The notes: generated by a model from the letters alone, not told the origin. DNA of 64,000 nucleotides from Anaeramoeba flamelloides (GCA_027625915.1 JANTQA010000060.1:3472001-3536000), one strand, 5' to 3'; positions 13,353-25,386 are shown, counted from the first letter of the stretch. Numbers and translations are program-made.

Positions 13353-13523
13353 GTTTCTACTCTAAATTAAATTTTTTTATCTAAATTTAATAGAGATTGA
13401 GAAAATTTTTGGCCAATTACTTAGATTTGAAAACATCATTTTATTTTCAATATTAAAGCATGTTTCTAGACCAGTAATCCTATTTAGAAATTGGTCAAAA
13501 AAAAAAAATAATAGAGGCTATTC
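13349..13523. mobile_element. Decayed TTAA element abutting the previous one
   Basis: This starts at the same TTAA that ends the upstream element and resembles the family ending TTAAGGGACTA: interior TTTAATAGAGATTGAG, then CAATTACTTAGATTTGAAAA. The right end GGCTATTCCC is followed by TTTA instead of TTAA. It provides the empty-site sequence for the nested insertion at 29761-30246. Confidence 0.6.
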
Positions 13524-13787
13524 CCTTTACTTTCAAATATAAGTCACAAAATATTTGGTGATTAGATTGAAAAATTTTCATTTACTAAGAGTAAAATAAC
13601 AACAATAAGAGGTTGTTGTGAAAGGCAAATCAAAATAGATTTACCTCAAAAAAGATCTTTTTTTCAAGACAACTTAATTTACATTTACCGATCACATTAG
13701 AAAAAAAATATCACATATCAAAATTAAAAAGCATTTTTATTTTAAAGAAATCACCAGAGGTTTGCAAAGAGTTTGGTTGTTCAAAAT

Positions 13788-14921
13788 TTAATTTTTACAG
13801 ATTATGTTTACAATTGAAGCATCATTTTCCTCATATAAATCATTTGTAACACATATGTCAAAAAAATCGGAAAGCGATGCAAGGTATGATCCTCCAAGCC
13901 AAGCAGAGTATTTTCTTCCTTCAGGTGCAACAATTTGAACAACCATGTTTTGTGGAGCAAGTACGTTGATTTCCTTTTGCATTCTTTTTGCATAACCTGT
14001 GAACATGGAAGAGCCTCCTGTGAGGACAATGTTTGAATAAAGTTCTTTTCTAATCTTTTGATCACATTTCGTGATGGAATTAATAACTAATTGATGGATA
14101 CCATCTTCTTCCATCCCTATGAACGAAGGCTGGAAGAGAACCTCTGCACACCTGAATCTTTCGTTTCCAATTGTGATAACTTGACCATCAGGAAGTTCAA
14201 AATTTTTTTCCAAGGAACCTTGTGTATATTCGATTTCTTCCTCAAAGTCGAGTGCAACATAACCAAGTTTTTCTTTCAAGTCACTGACAATTTCTCTTTC
14301 AGCGGTGGTTATGAATGAGTACCCTCGTTCAGCAAGGATTTTGTTCAAGTAGAGAGTCATATCTCGGCCTGCAAGATCTAAACTAACAATGAACTTTTTG
14401 AGAACAGATCGGTTATAAATGGGGACAACATAGGAACAATCAAAGCCGTTCTCAACTACAAGACCTGACTTGCAAGGATCCTTCACACAAAAAAAGGACA
14501 TCAACGCACTATTCACAAGAGAAAAGCCTTTGACATTAAAAGTTTCAAACATAATTTCGGTCATTTTTTCTCGACTACTTTGTTTGTTGAATGGGTGCTC
14601 GGATAGTAAAACTGTTTGTTCCTCAGGGTGAACCTCTAACCCTTGATAGAAAGTGTAGTGCCAGATCTTTTCCAAAGCTTCCCAATCGGTAACAATACCA
14701 TCCTCAATTGGGCTTTTAAGTTTCAGGATTCCTCTTTTGGATTGAGGTATTTCCCCAACATAAAAATCATTTAGTCCCATTCCAACCATGACGCCAACAT
14801 GTCTTGGCCTTCCTACAATTGATGGAAAGACAGCTCTTGGTGCGTCGTCACCTGCAAATCCTGCTTTGGTTGAGAAAGCCCCATTATCAATGACAACCAC
14901 TTTTTTGTTATTTTCACACAT
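13788..14921 (-). CDS. Divergent actin with altered ATP-site residues
   Basis: 377 codons, intronless, ATG at 14921. Its length matches conventional actin (375). Strongly conserved blocks: [20 protein letters not shown] (19-38), GVMVGMG in the DNase loop, [72 protein letters not shown]. The phosphate loops are changed. Loop 1 reads [10 protein letters not shown] instead of DNGSGMCKAG. Loop 2 (157-164) reads ENGFDCSY instead of DSGDGVTH, so conventional D154, D157 and H161 become E, F and Y. Conventional Q137 is S138. Q137, D154 and H161 position the attacking water, so slow or absent ATP hydrolysis is inferred. Two residues are inserted before loop 2, and the C-terminus ends IICKN rather than KCF. 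It is closer to actin than to the Arps by overall identity. It could be a specialised actin that caps or co-polymerises. There are no frameshifts or stops, so it is under selection or recent. Confidence 0.95.
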   Translation of the reverse strand: MCENNKKVVVIDNGAFSTKAGFAGDDAPRAVFPSIVGRPRHVGVMVGMGLNDFYVGEIPQSKRGILKLKSPIEDGIVTDWEALEKIWHYTFYQGLEVHPEEQTVLLSEHPFNKQSSREKMTEIMFETFNVKGFSLVNSALMSFFCVKDPCKSGLVVENGFDCSYVVPIYNRSVLKKFIVSLDLAGRDMTLYLNKILAERGYSFITTAEREIVSDLKEKLGYVALDFEEEIEYTQGSLEKNFELPDGQVITIGNERFRCAEVLFQPSFIGMEEDGIHQLVINSITKCDQKIRKELYSNIVLTGGSSMFTGYAKRMQKEINVLAPQNMVVQIVAPEGRKYSAWLGGSYLASLSDFFDICVTNDLYEENDASIVNIICKN

Positions 14922-16582
14922 GAGGAGGGGTAGATTTTGACAACAATTAAATTTGTAAAAAATGAAAAGTTGATAACAAATAACATTTTCTGAAATTTAT
15001 TGTTTTTCTTCTTTTTGTTTCAATTTTTTCCACATAAAACTGTTAAAATAATCCATACAAACTTGTTAAAGCTTGTGCTTACTTTTACAAGATCCATTTT
15101 TCTTTTTTTCTCAAAGGCTTTCAAATTGGATGATCAAAGAAACCAACAATATACAAGAACGAAATATGTTGTTCGCTTCTCAAAGTTCTACTCTTAAAAG
15201 CGAAAGATCAAAATGGAAAATTTTTTCTCAAAAAATAGAGTTATTTTTGAGACGATTTTTAGATCTTAAAAAAAATGAAAAAGAAATCAAAATTACGAAA
15301 AATTTTTGAACAATTTATCTGAATAATTTTAAATTTCACTGAAAATATCCAATGAGTTTTATATTCAAAATTCATTTGAAATTATGTATCCTATTTGGTA
15401 GAAAATTAGATTTTGCATTGGAAGAAAAAGAAGAAGAAAAAAGCACAAGTTTTAGTCAAAGCTGTTTTTTTAGCACTTGAAACGGATTTTTTGATCAGTG
15501 ATGATTAGATACTTCCTAAAATTATGATAATGAAAACAACATACAATTAACATCTTTTAAAAACCACCATATTTAGATGTTCGTCTAGAAATCACTATGA
15601 AAACATTACCAGCCATAAGATTTTAAGAGATAAACCCAGTCCTAGGAATTTTTAACACACATTCCCAACGAATCAAATAAGGCACAAAAATTATCTATGA
15701 GAAACAAAACAAATTAATAAGAAATTTAAAAAGATAGTAGTAAGGTCAATAGAGAATAAGAATAATAATATTTTTCAATTTTCTCATTCAAAAAGATATC
15801 CTATTTGTACCCCAACTGGAGAAAAAGTTCTTTTCGTAATATCCTTAGAGAATCATCAAATTCATAATAGTACATTTTGCCAAAAATTGAATACACGAAA
15901 TTTATTAATCAAATAAATTATGTTAATTTCATTTTTTTTTTTTTTATTATGAGTTCTGATGATTTGTAATTTTTTATATAGACAGACATTTAAATATATA
16001 CGAATATAAACAAGAACACACAAAAATAAACATATAGACACATTTTTTGCATGCAAACCTTTTTATAAAAAAGCACAAGTCAAAATGTAAATTAAAAAAT
16101 TATCGATGCACATTATAGATTTTTCCAATGGTAGTGATAGAAATTTTACTCAAAAATAATATTTTATCCTTAAAAAATAATTTCCTACTAATTCTTTGAG
16201 ATTTTCATAAATAAAACAAATTTAATCTCTAATTTCTTTATTTTTTATTGAAGGGAATAAATTTATTTCATATTATAGCTATTAGGTTTGTCAGAATTTA
16301 AAATAATGGTGAAAAATCTTTATTTTAACTCTACCCTACTAAATTCTGGAAAACCTAGGTACTTGTCATTAGTTTTTTTTTTAATTTTAGAAATATAACT
16401 TAAAAGGTATATATATATATATTCAGTTTATTTCAAAAAATCAAAAATAACAGTTCTGTTTTCTGGATTTCAAAGGAATTATGTTAAATCATATATTTTA
16501 CGCTTTTATTTTAAATTCTGGAAGTCAACCGTTATCCTTTTTTGATTTTTCTGTTTTATTTGGAAAATCTATTGATTTTCGT
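14922..16582. other. Intergenic region upstream of the actin gene
   Basis: The first 60 bases include a GAGGAGGGG tract next to the start codon, unusual in this AT-rich DNA. A half copy of the fold-back family may sit at 16320-16370 (TTCTGGAAAACCTAGG). No coding or RNA gene seen. I could not identify a promoter motif. Confidence 0.35.
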
Positions 16583-16780
16583 TATAGTCAGTTTCACTTT
16601 TAAGACACAAACTTTCAAAGAAATATAAGGAACAAAAAAATCTCAAATTAAGGCACAAAATTTGGAATTTGATTTTACAATTTATTTTACTAGAATCTGA
16701 ATTTTGTACCTTAATTTGAGATTTTTATTGTGCCTTAAATTTCGTTGAAAGTTCGTGCCTAAAAATTGGAACTTACTGTA
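16583..16780. mobile_element. Palindromic MITE, 198 bp
   Basis: TA-flanked. The left end reads AGTCAGTTTCACTTTTAAG and the right end TAAAAATTGGAACTTACTGTA; the arms pair through GAAATATAAGGAACAAAAAA and its complement. It matches 43386-43579 closely. Ends of the CAGTNAGTTCC type and TA targets fit Tc1/mariner-derived MITEs (inference). Confidence 0.8.
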
Positions 16781-17516
16781 TATTTCTCTATAATAAAAGT
16801 ATGTTGTAATTGGACATTAATGATATTAGTGTACTCTGGCACAAATAATTTCTAAAAAAAATTATACTAAATAATAATTAGAATAAATTATTACTTTTTT
16901 TAGTAAATGGTCCCTATTAAAAATTTTAATTTTTCAAATTAACTTTAAGACGTTTTCCAAATTTGAAAATTGAAAATCAAAATAATATTATTCCAGTACA
17001 AAATAATTATTATTTAAATTTTCCAAAAGTGAATATTGTTTGAATTTTTTTATTAAGAAGATTAACTCCATAATCATCAGAATAAAAAAACAAAAGACTA
17101 ACAATTTTTCTTTAATTTATGATAAAAATCATCCTAAAATCAATATATTTTTAATATTTCAGAAATAATTGCTTCAAAAAAATCTTTTGAGTTATTTAAA
17201 AAATTATTGAGAAATAAATGAATTTTTCGTTATTAATCTTCATTTTGTGGAGATTTTTGAAATATATTTTGCAACCTTGGAGTCTTACTATTGATTATTC
17301 AACCTTTTTTTTGTGAAAGTATGTAATTTTTTTACTATAATCCATGGCTTTTTTTTAACTAATACAAGGATCCTTTGTAATTGATTAGATCTACAAATAA
17401 TAAGAGTTTACAATTCGATTTTTTAAACACGTTTGAAAGATGTAGCACTAATTTTGTCAACACAAAATTGTAACTTACTTTAATTTTAGACAACTCCTTG
17501 TGTTAATACTGATCCC

Positions 17517-18223
17517 TTAATTACATGGATTAAATAAGCAAATAAAAAAAAACAATTTAAAGTTTCTGATTCGAAAAATATAAATAACAAAAAAAAAATG
17601 TAAATTATCTTAAAAAATAAATTCAAATATAAAAAAAAATTCTCATTGGATCTCTCTGGTAAAAAATCTAAAATAACAAAAATACAAAGTTAAAAGGATT
17701 TTAATTTTTTTTGAAAAAATGAAATAAAAAAATAATTAATTTTTGAGGGTTTTATATCTCCTAAATGGTTAAATTTCTTTAATTTAAAACAAAATATTAT
17801 CTTTTAGTACATAATAAATTGAATCTCATTGAATATAATTTTTATTTATTTTGTAGCCCTCTAAATTTGATAAAGTAAGGATTCTATAATATTTTACGAA
17901 TACATTTAACTCTTTTGAAAAAGAAAAAAAATAATAATAAAAAATCTTAGATCTCCAAAAGAACCAAAGAGAGAGACGGTTCAAAACTAATATGGTTGTT
18001 TTCAAAATTAGATATTCTCAATGGTTAAACTTGGAAATCGAGTATCTCTACTCTTTTTTTTTTTTTTCAAAATGAAACTTTTCCAAATATTGTGTTTTGG
18101 AAATAGATTGTATATTACATGTTGATTGGGTTTTAATTGGTGTTAAACAAACATAAAAAATTCCTTGGTTTTTTTTTTCTCAATTCAAATAATTATTTTC
18201 CACCATAATAACTCTTCTGTTAA
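17517..18223 (+). mobile_element. Decayed TTAA element of the GGGTCTAGTC family
   Basis: A diverged copy, same orientation as 52859-53544. Shared landmarks in order: GGATCTCTCTGGTAAAAAAT, TAAATTTCTTTAATTTAAAA, TTTGATAAAGTAAGGATTC, GATCTCCAAAAGAACCAAAG, TTGATTGGGTTTTAATTGGT, CACCATAATAACTCTTC. TTAA lies at 18220-18223; the left boundary is weak. Clearly older than the two near-identical copies. Confidence 0.65.
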
Positions 18224-19841
18224 ATTGAAATTTTTTGAATGATCAAATTATTTCTCATTTTAATTTCAAGAAATTTTGTTTTCATTTCGTAATTTTCCTT
18301 AAACTACCTCTGTTTTTGCCAAAAAAAAAATGATCTTATTTTTTTTAAAGATCTCTTCAATTTATTTGAAAATAAATGAAATTCGAGTTTGTTTGCTGAA
18401 AATTTGGAAAAAATAATCCAAAATTGCCATTAAAAGTCAAACAAAAAAATGATATAAAATAATTATCGATGAAATGTTCAATTTTTTGCATAATTCATAC
18501 AAGTTTGAGAATGAAAGAGCACACTTTCCAAAAGAGTACACCTTAGGCAAGTGATATATGAAATCATTGAATATCGATATTATTACCCCTCAACCAATAA
18601 TAAATGTGATTCAGACCAACCTTGATGCTAATTTCCTTCTTCTTTCACAATTTAAAAACAAAATACCAAATTCACCTTACAATTCCAAAGTTGAAATGCT
18701 TACATCGAAACATATGAATCGTCTTTTCCAATTCATTTTAATTTTAACCAGAATTATTGTTGATCACTAATAGAATTACATTGATTCTATCTGTTTTTGT
18801 ACGTCTTGAAAGATTTTTAGGAATGATTAAGAAAATATTGATATCAAAAATCAACAATTTTTTTTTTAAGACAACTGATCGTGGATTTTCTTTGATGAAA
18901 TAATAATTTCTCGTTAAAAAATTGACCACAAAACTATTTTTCCGAAGAACAAGCAATAAGCAAAAAAAAATATATCCTATTTTTAAAAGAAATAATAAAG
19001 AAATCACTGGGTCTTGATTGAAAACAAATAAATAGACTCAAATTACAATATTTCAGTAATCTCATCAAAAGAGGATTTTGGTTTTTGTTAGCCTATGAAA
19101 AATTCCAATAATTTCAAATTTCAATTCTCATGAACACCCTTAGAAACTTAAAAATTCTTGCTAAAAGGTTATTAAACACTTTTAGATCCGAAAAAAAATG
19201 AAAAACCTTTTCAGGTAAATTTTCCAAATACACAATGAATCTCTGTGTCTTGTTACAATGAAATTTAAAAAAGAAGATTTCTCTGATATCACTTGACAAT
19301 AATTTTTGTTGGAAACTTTTCAAAATGATGTTGAATTTTCGACAAAAAGTCTTTTTGCCTGATTGGAAAAAGCTTTTAAAAAACAAAGGCAAATAAGTTT
19401 GAAAAAGGAACTAGTTTAGACGCCAAAGACATTTATTGAGGCAAATTTTTGGTTTGTTTTATATCAGTTATAAAAACCAAAGATAAATTTATTAAACTCG
19501 TCATCAGAATCGCTATTTGGCAAAATCTAGATCATTTAGTCTCACTTTCTCGTTCCAAACCGAACTTGCTTTGTTTTTTTTTCCCAAAAGTCTTTAAATC
19601 TTTGGTTGAGAATTTGATAAAAACAGAAAGAATCCAAACAAGAAACTTTTTTTTCAATAATACATGATAATTATTTTCAAGAAGCAAAAAACGGTTGAAA
19701 GGGGAGAAATTCTCTTATTTTAAACATTTTGTTCGTAAAGTTTTTTTAAAAAAATATTTGCTTTTTGAAATCATTTTTTTTTTTTTATTAAGGGATCAAA
19801 ATTGAAAAACAATTTGAAGATTATTATTTTGCAAAAAAAAA
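18224..19841. other. Gene-free stretch upstream of the ABC transporter
   Basis: AT-rich with several short chance frames on both strands, none with a family motif. It ends with poly-T and the short leader before the transporter start codon. Confidence 0.4.
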
Positions 19842-22800
19842 ATGGGAAACAAACATAAAAAAAAGGAATCTGAACAAGAAAAATCAAAAGTTCGGAATCT
19901 AGATTTACCAAATCCTGAAGTGAGAAGTAACGTGTTTTCTCAACTGATCTGGGGATGGTTAACACCTGTAATTTGGTTAGCCACGAAGAGGAGTTTAGAA
20001 ATGGAAGATCTTTATCCTGTGAGAGACCAAGATCGAGCCAAACTGCTCTCAAAGAAATACCGAAAAACAGAACAAGAAATCCAAAAAAACAAAAAAGGCG
20101 AGGACGCTGGTGACATGAAGGTGTGGACGGTTTTGAAAAAAATCATTTTTGGTGAATGGCTCTTCAGCGGAATTTCAAAGATCATTTCAACAGGGTGTCA
20201 AATTGGCCAGCCTTTAGTCTTACAAGAGTTTTTGAATGACTTGGAAGAATACGAGACCACGAATACAAGGAAGAATTCCTCTCTGTGGTGGGTGCTAGCA
20301 TACATGATTATCTCTTTTGGATTTAGCTTTGCTCAGAACACACATATAGATCAGTGTGTGAAAATTGGTTACAAGGTGCGAACAATGCTTGTTGATCTTG
20401 TGTTTCGAAAATCTTTTCATGTGAATTTGAAAACCAACCTGCCCGATCTGGGTAGTAATAACAAAATGGGTGGCATGATGAAGGGAGGAAAAGGAAAAGG
20501 AAAGCGAAAAGGAAAGGGAAAAAAAGAAGAAGAAGAAGAGGAAGAAGAAGGAAAAGAAACAGAGGGAAAAAAAGAGAAAGGAGATGAGAAAAAAGGAGGA
20601 GAAACCCTGGCAAGAATTATTAATTTGATGGGAGCCGATACGATGACCATTATGCATGGGACGATTTTTCTTCATGAATTTTGGTCAAGCTTAATAATTA
20701 TCGTCGTATCCATTATTATGCTCTGCAACATCTTGGGCTGGTCTGGGTTCATTGGTTCGATGTTGATGATCGGATCTTTCCCCCTTAATGCTGTTCTGAT
20801 CAAAAAGCTTGCGAGTTATTATGGCAAGATCATGTCCCGAATTGATATTCGAATCAAATTGATTAACGAGATGGTCAACGCCATGAAGTTAATTAAACTG
20901 TATGCTTGGGAGCACTTGTTTCAAAAAAAGATTTCCAAATCAAGGACCATGGAACTGAAGTCCGTCAAAGACCAAAGCATCGTGAGAGTAGTATTAATCG
21001 CGATTTGGACCTGTTTGCCCGTGATTGTCGCAACACTGATCTTCCTTATCTATGTCAAATTGGGCAACGAACTGACCCCCAGTAAGGTCTTTACAGCGAT
21101 CATGTTTATCAATGTGATGAGAATCCCTCTACTGTTGATACCCATGGCCATTGCCTCTGTTGTTCAAGCATTCATTTCTTGGAAAAGAGTGAGAATATTT
21201 TTGGAGACGCCCGAAATGAATGAAGAATCCTTACAATTGATGAAAAATAGAGTTTCCAATCGTAAAAAAGACGATCTCAGAATTAAATTAAAAAACGCCT
21301 CATTTAATTGGGTAAACAAAAAAAATAAGGATGATGATGGAGAAAAAAAAAAAAAAAACATAAAAAATGGAGGTGAAAAACTGGAAATTGGCGATACAAC
21401 AGGTCGTTCGAACCCAAGTGGAACCAGCTACACTAGTAGTACGAGTGACACCAGCGACACTAGTGACAACCTCGAGATTTTGACTGACAATGAGGATTCG
21501 AATGGTGAGGACTTTGCATTAAAAGACATCAATCTTGAGATCCAACCAAATAAATTGACAATGATTGTCGGCCCCGTGGGCAGTGGCAAGTCGTCGTTAT
21601 TGTACGCAATTTTAGGCGAATTGCCAAGGAAGGAGGGCTCAATATCCGTGAAGGGCACAATAGCCTATTGCCCCCAAGAAGCATGGATCCAAAACGCAAC
21701 CTTAAAAGAGAACATTGTCTTCTTCAAAGAATTTGATGACAACAGATACAAGAAGGTAATTAGCTGCTGCGCATTGGACCCAGATTTCAAGATCTTGCCT
21801 GGTGGCGATCAGACAGAAATTGGGGAAAAGGGAGTGAACTTGAGTGGTGGCCAAAAGGCACGGGTCTCCTTGGCGCGATCTGTCTACGCCGATAAGGAAA
21901 TTGTGCTTCTCGACGATCCGCTGAGCGCCGTTGATGCGCACGTTGGGAGACACATTTTTGACAAATGTATTAAGGGTGATTTGCTATTGGGCAAAACCAT
22001 CGTCCTAGTGACGCACCAATTACAATTCCTACCACAGGCCGATCATGTGATCGTGATGAACAAAGGGAAAATTATTGAACGAGGCACCTACCGCGAATTG
22101 ATATTAAGAGGCTTTGACTTTTCCAAAATCGTCAAGCCAGATGAGGAGGAGGAGGAGGAGGACGATCAAGATCAAAAGAAAAAAGATCAACAGATAACTC
22201 AAAAAAAGCACAGAAATCAAGGAAATCAAAATAAAAGAAGGCAAAAAAATAAAGGAACAAAGTATTCCAGTAGGAAAACAAAAAAGAATTCGAACCGCAA
22301 AAGCCAAAGCACTAAAAAAAGTCGCAACCAGAAAAACAAGGCACTCTCTTCGTTATCAACAAGCCTGTCCTCTGAGAGCGACGATTTTGGTATCGAATTA
22401 TCTCAAATCCACTCAGAAGATAGCCAGAATGAGAAGAGTCTCGATGAGCTTAGTCAACAGATGTGGATCGGTTTGGGCAAAGAGAATGGGTTTATTAGTA
22501 AGGAATTGGAACTAGTAGAAAAGGAAGAATTGAGGGAGCAAAAGCAAAGAGAACTGAGGAGCAGGGACGCGGATCTAAAATCAAATGTTGCCGGTGTACA
22601 ATTAACCAAAGAGGAAATTAGGCAATTCGGGAAAGTCGATTTCGGATACTATATAAAGTATATCAAATCCTTGGGCGGATGGACCGTTGTCTTTGTGATT
22701 TCCATTCTCCTAATTTTATACACAGTGTCAACGCTTGGCGCTCAATACTGGCTCGCGCTCTGGATTGATGGCTCTATATTTAGCGGGAAAACCGAGGATT

Positions 22801-24701
22801 GGTTTTTGGGCATTTATTGTGGGATTGGCTTTTCGGGCATCGCATTTCAATTGATTCGGGGCCTATATTTGACTTTCAAATCGCTTCGCGCGTCAAGAAT
22901 CTTACATGTCAACTTATTGAAAAGGGTTATACGAGCGCCCATGAGCTATTTCGATACCACCCCAGCGGGCAGGATCTTGAATCGATTTAACAAGGATCAG
23001 ATGGATGTGGATTTGACACTGTCGGGAAACTTGGTCGGCTTTATCACGACAGTGCTCTCTCTGATCATCTCTTTACTTATGATCAGCGTTATGATCCCAA
23101 TTTTCCTGATACCGTGCATCATTGGAAGCTATGTCTATTATAAGATTTTGAACATCTATCGACCTGCCTCTCGCGACATCAAAAGATTGGAGTCCATCTC
23201 CAGATCCCCAATTATTAACAACTTTTCTGCCACGCTAAGTGGGCTCCCCGTCATCCGCGCCTTTGGCTATCAAAAGCACTTCAATAAAACAAACATCCGA
23301 TTGCTAGATCGAAATACTTCGTCGATCTATTGCCAGTGGTGTGGCAACCGCTGGCTCAATGTTAGAGTCACATGCCTCGCAGCTGTTTTGAGCGCCTTTG
23401 CGGCATTTTTCGTTTGGTACTCTATTGATTCCGTGGGCGCATCTTACGCGTCGATGGCAGTCAGTCTCAGTGTCGGAATTGCGTCACTGTTTAGCATGAT
23501 CGTCAGGAACTTTGCCGAACTCGAAAAAAGTATGAATTCAATCGAAAGGATCATCGAGTATTCAAAAATCGACAAAGAAGCTAAATTGGAAATTCAAGAA
23601 ACAAGGCCCCATCAGAACTGGCCCAATAAGGGACAGATCGAGTTCAAAAATATCAAAATGAGATACCGCGAAGGCCTGAAACCCGTTTTGAAGGGGATCT
23701 CTGCCAAAATACGTTCAAATGAAAAAATTGGGATCATTGGGCGAACCGGCTCGGGCAAATCAAGCCTCGTGCTGTGCCTCTTTCGAATTGTCGAATTGTT
23801 TGAGGGGAAAATCAAAATCGACGGCCGCGATATCTCCAAAATTGGGCTTCATGATTTGAGGAAAAAATTGTCAATCATCCCCCAGGACCCCGTCCTGTTT
23901 ACCGGGACCATCAGAGACAATTTGGATCCCTTTTCGGAAAGGGGAACAACAGACGAAGAAATGTGGAAAATCTTGGACCAAGTCTACTTAAAGGAGAAAA
24001 TCCAATCGCTCCCAAATAAATTGGATCAGGATCTCAACAAAGAAGACTCAAACTTTTCCGTTGGCGAAAAGCAATTGTTTTGTCTTGCAAGAGCATTAGT
24101 TCGAAAGGCCAAAATCTTGGTTTTAGATGAAGCCACAGCCAGCGTCGATACAGAGACAGACATGCTAATCCAAAATACCATTAGAAAGGAGTTTAAAAAT
24201 TGCACAATGATCACAATCGCCCATAGATTAAATACAATTATGGACTCCGACAAGATCATGTCATTGGATGACGGGAACTTGGTCGAATTTGATAAGCCCA
24301 GTTATCTGTTGAAAAACAAAAAGGGGTTACTATATTCCCTGGTAATGAAAACGGGGAAGGAGAATTCGAAAAATTTGATCAAAATTGCCGACGATTATTC
24401 CAAAAGGCAAAAACGTCAAACAAGCAGATACTTGAAAAGTGAAAGCAATAAAAAACGGAGAAAGACGAAAAGTGAATCAAAGGAATCCACAAAAAGTGAT
24501 AACAAGAAAACAAGGAGAAGTGAGAAGAAGAATACTGCAAACAGATCCAAAAGAAAATTAAAGAATAATGAAGCAAATCAATCCAAGAGAAAAAAGGAAA
24601 ATAAAGTCAATAAATCCAAGGTCCAAAAGAAAAATGAAAAAAGTACAACAAAGAAAAAGAATACCAAGAAAAAATCACACAAGAAAGAAAGAAAGAAATA
24701 A
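19842..24701 (+). CDS. ABCC-type (MRP-like) full ABC transporter
   Basis: 1619 codons, no intron needed. ATG at 19842 opens MGNKHKKKESEQEK, then the ABCC entry motif NPEVRSNVFSQLIWGWLTPV and LEMEDLYPV. It lacks the extra N-terminal TMD0 of long MRPs, so it is ABCC4-like in layout. Membrane domain 1 covers about 95-450. NBD1: Walker A GPVGSGKSS (577), Q loop CPQEAWIQNATL, signature LSGGQKARVSLARS (667), Walker B IVLLDDPLSAVDA (688), H loop VTHQ. Membrane domain 2 is about 945-1240. NBD2: Walker A GRTGSGKSS (1300), PQDPVLFTGTIRDNLDPF, signature FSVGEKQ (1405), Walker B ILVLDEATASVD (1427), H loop IAHR. The weaker second signature and the D (not E) after Walker B in NBD1 are usual for ABCC. Odd features: a Lys/Glu low-complexity insert inside membrane domain 1 (about 208-257), a Lys/Ser/Thr insert before NBD1 (490-557), a basic linker (767-920) and a 100-residue Lys/Arg tail. 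Likely exports organic anions or conjugates across plasma or endomembranes; the substrate is unknown. GC content is well above the flanks. Confidence 0.97.
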   Translation: MGNKHKKKESEQEKSKVRNLDLPNPEVRSNVFSQLIWGWLTPVIWLATKRSLEMEDLYPVRDQDRAKLLSKKYRKTEQEIQKNKKGEDAGDMKVWTVLKKIIFGEWLFSGISKIISTGCQIGQPLVLQEFLNDLEEYETTNTRKNSSLWWVLAYMIISFGFSFAQNTHIDQCVKIGYKVRTMLVDLVFRKSFHVNLKTNLPDLGSNNKMGGMMKGGKGKGKRKGKGKKEEEEEEEEGKETEGKKEKGDEKKGGETLARIINLMGADTMTIMHGTIFLHEFWSSLIIIVVSIIMLCNILGWSGFIGSMLMIGSFPLNAVLIKKLASYYGKIMSRIDIRIKLINEMVNAMKLIKLYAWEHLFQKKISKSRTMELKSVKDQSIVRVVLIAIWTCLPVIVATLIFLIYVKLGNELTPSKVFTAIMFINVMRIPLLLIPMAIASVVQAFISWKRVRIFLETPEMNEESLQLMKNRVSNRKKDDLRIKLKNASFNWVNKKNKDDDGEKKKKNIKNGGEKLEIGDTTGRSNPSGTSYTSSTSDTSDTSDNLEILTDNEDSNGEDFALKDINLEIQPNKLTMIVGPVGSGKSSLLYAILGELPRKEGSISVKGTIAYCPQEAWIQNATLKENIVFFKEFDDNRYKKVISCCALDPDFKILPGGDQTEIGEKGVNLSGGQKARVSLARSVYADKEIVLLDDPLSAVDAHVGRHIFDKCIKGDLLLGKTIVLVTHQLQFLPQADHVIVMNKGKIIERGTYRELILRGFDFSKIVKPDEEEEEEDDQDQKKKDQQITQKKHRNQGNQNKRRQKNKGTKYSSRKTKKNSNRKSQSTKKSRNQKNKALSSLSTSLSSESDDFGIELSQIHSEDSQNEKSLDELSQQMWIGLGKENGFISKELELVEKEELREQKQRELRSRDADLKSNVAGVQLTKEEIRQFGKVDFGYYIKYIKSLGGWTVVFVISILLILYTVSTLGAQYWLALWIDGSIFSGKTEDWFLGIYCGIGFSGIAFQLIRGLYLTFKSLRASRILHVNLLKRVIRAPMSYFDTTPAGRILNRFNKDQMDVDLTLSGNLVGFITTVLSLIISLLMISVMIPIFLIPCIIGSYVYYKILNIYRPASRDIKRLESISRSPIINNFSATLSGLPVIRAFGYQKHFNKTNIRLLDRNTSSIYCQWCGNRWLNVRVTCLAAVLSAFAAFFVWYSIDSVGASYASMAVSLSVGIASLFSMIVRNFAELEKSMNSIERIIEYSKIDKEAKLEIQETRPHQNWPNKGQIEFKNIKMRYREGLKPVLKGISAKIRSNEKIGIIGRTGSGKSSLVLCLFRIVELFEGKIKIDGRDISKIGLHDLRKKLSIIPQDPVLFTGTIRDNLDPFSERGTTDEEMWKILDQVYLKEKIQSLPNKLDQDLNKEDSNFSVGEKQLFCLARALVRKAKILVLDEATASVDTETDMLIQNTIRKEFKNCTMITIAHRLNTIMDSDKIMSLDDGNLVEFDKPSYLLKNKKGLLYSLVMKTGKENSKNLIKIADDYSKRQKRQTSRYLKSESNKKRRKTKSESKESTKSDNKKTRRSEKKNTANRSKRKLKNNEANQSKRKKENKVNKSKVQKKNEKSTTKKKNTKKKSHKKERKK

Positions 24702-25248
24702 TTGAAAATATTTGAAACTTTTTTTGAGTCTATTTTCAAGAGAACCTTATTTTTTTCATCATTTTTTTTTTTTTTTTTTTTTTTTTCATAATTTCTTTTT
24801 CTTTTTTTTTTTCAAATTTCTTTTTTATTTTGAGTTTTTGTTACATGTTGAAAAAGTGATTTTAATGAAATTGTATTTCAGAACTTGTTCAACTATTAAC
24901 CCCAAAACAACTTTTTTTTTTTTTGTAAAGTTTTTTTTCTTTCTTAAAATCTTTACAATTATAGAATATATAATTTTTTACAAGAAAAAAAAAATAAAAA
25001 TACATTTTTTTTTTCACAAATTTTCTTTTTTATAATTCCCAATTAATAAAAAAATAAAATTATTAAAAATTGACAAAGTGGTTTGAATTGGATTTTTTTG
25101 AAATGGTGAAAAAAACAACAAAAACATTTTCAAACCATATATATTTTCAATCTTTTTAGAATAATATAAGATAAGGAGTTTGGAGAATATAAATTTATTT
25201 CCAAAAAATTGGGCAGAGTTTAATAAAGTTGAAAGAATAACAATAGAG
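24702..25248. other. 3' flank of the transporter, poly-T rich
   Basis: Several T tracts of 10-20 bases follow the stop codon. No gene or structured element recognised. Confidence 0.4.
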
Positions 25249-25386
25249 CAGTGAAAAAAATACCGGACATGAAAAAAATCCCTAACAAGATTTTTAATTG
25301 TGAATATTAGTAATATTATTGTGTAATTTCCTTTATTTACAATCAAATCCTTTTTTTTTAAGAATCGAACTTTTTCAATTATAACT

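Noticed and set aside
15862-16056. Minus-strand frame with Cys/Leu/Tyr-rich sequence resembling a membrane peptide
   Set aside because: No start context, no homology recognised, and AT-rich composition explains it.
20295-20675. Overlapping minus-strand frames rich in Phe/Leu/Ser
   Set aside because: They are the antisense of the Lys/Glu low-complexity insert of the ABC transporter.
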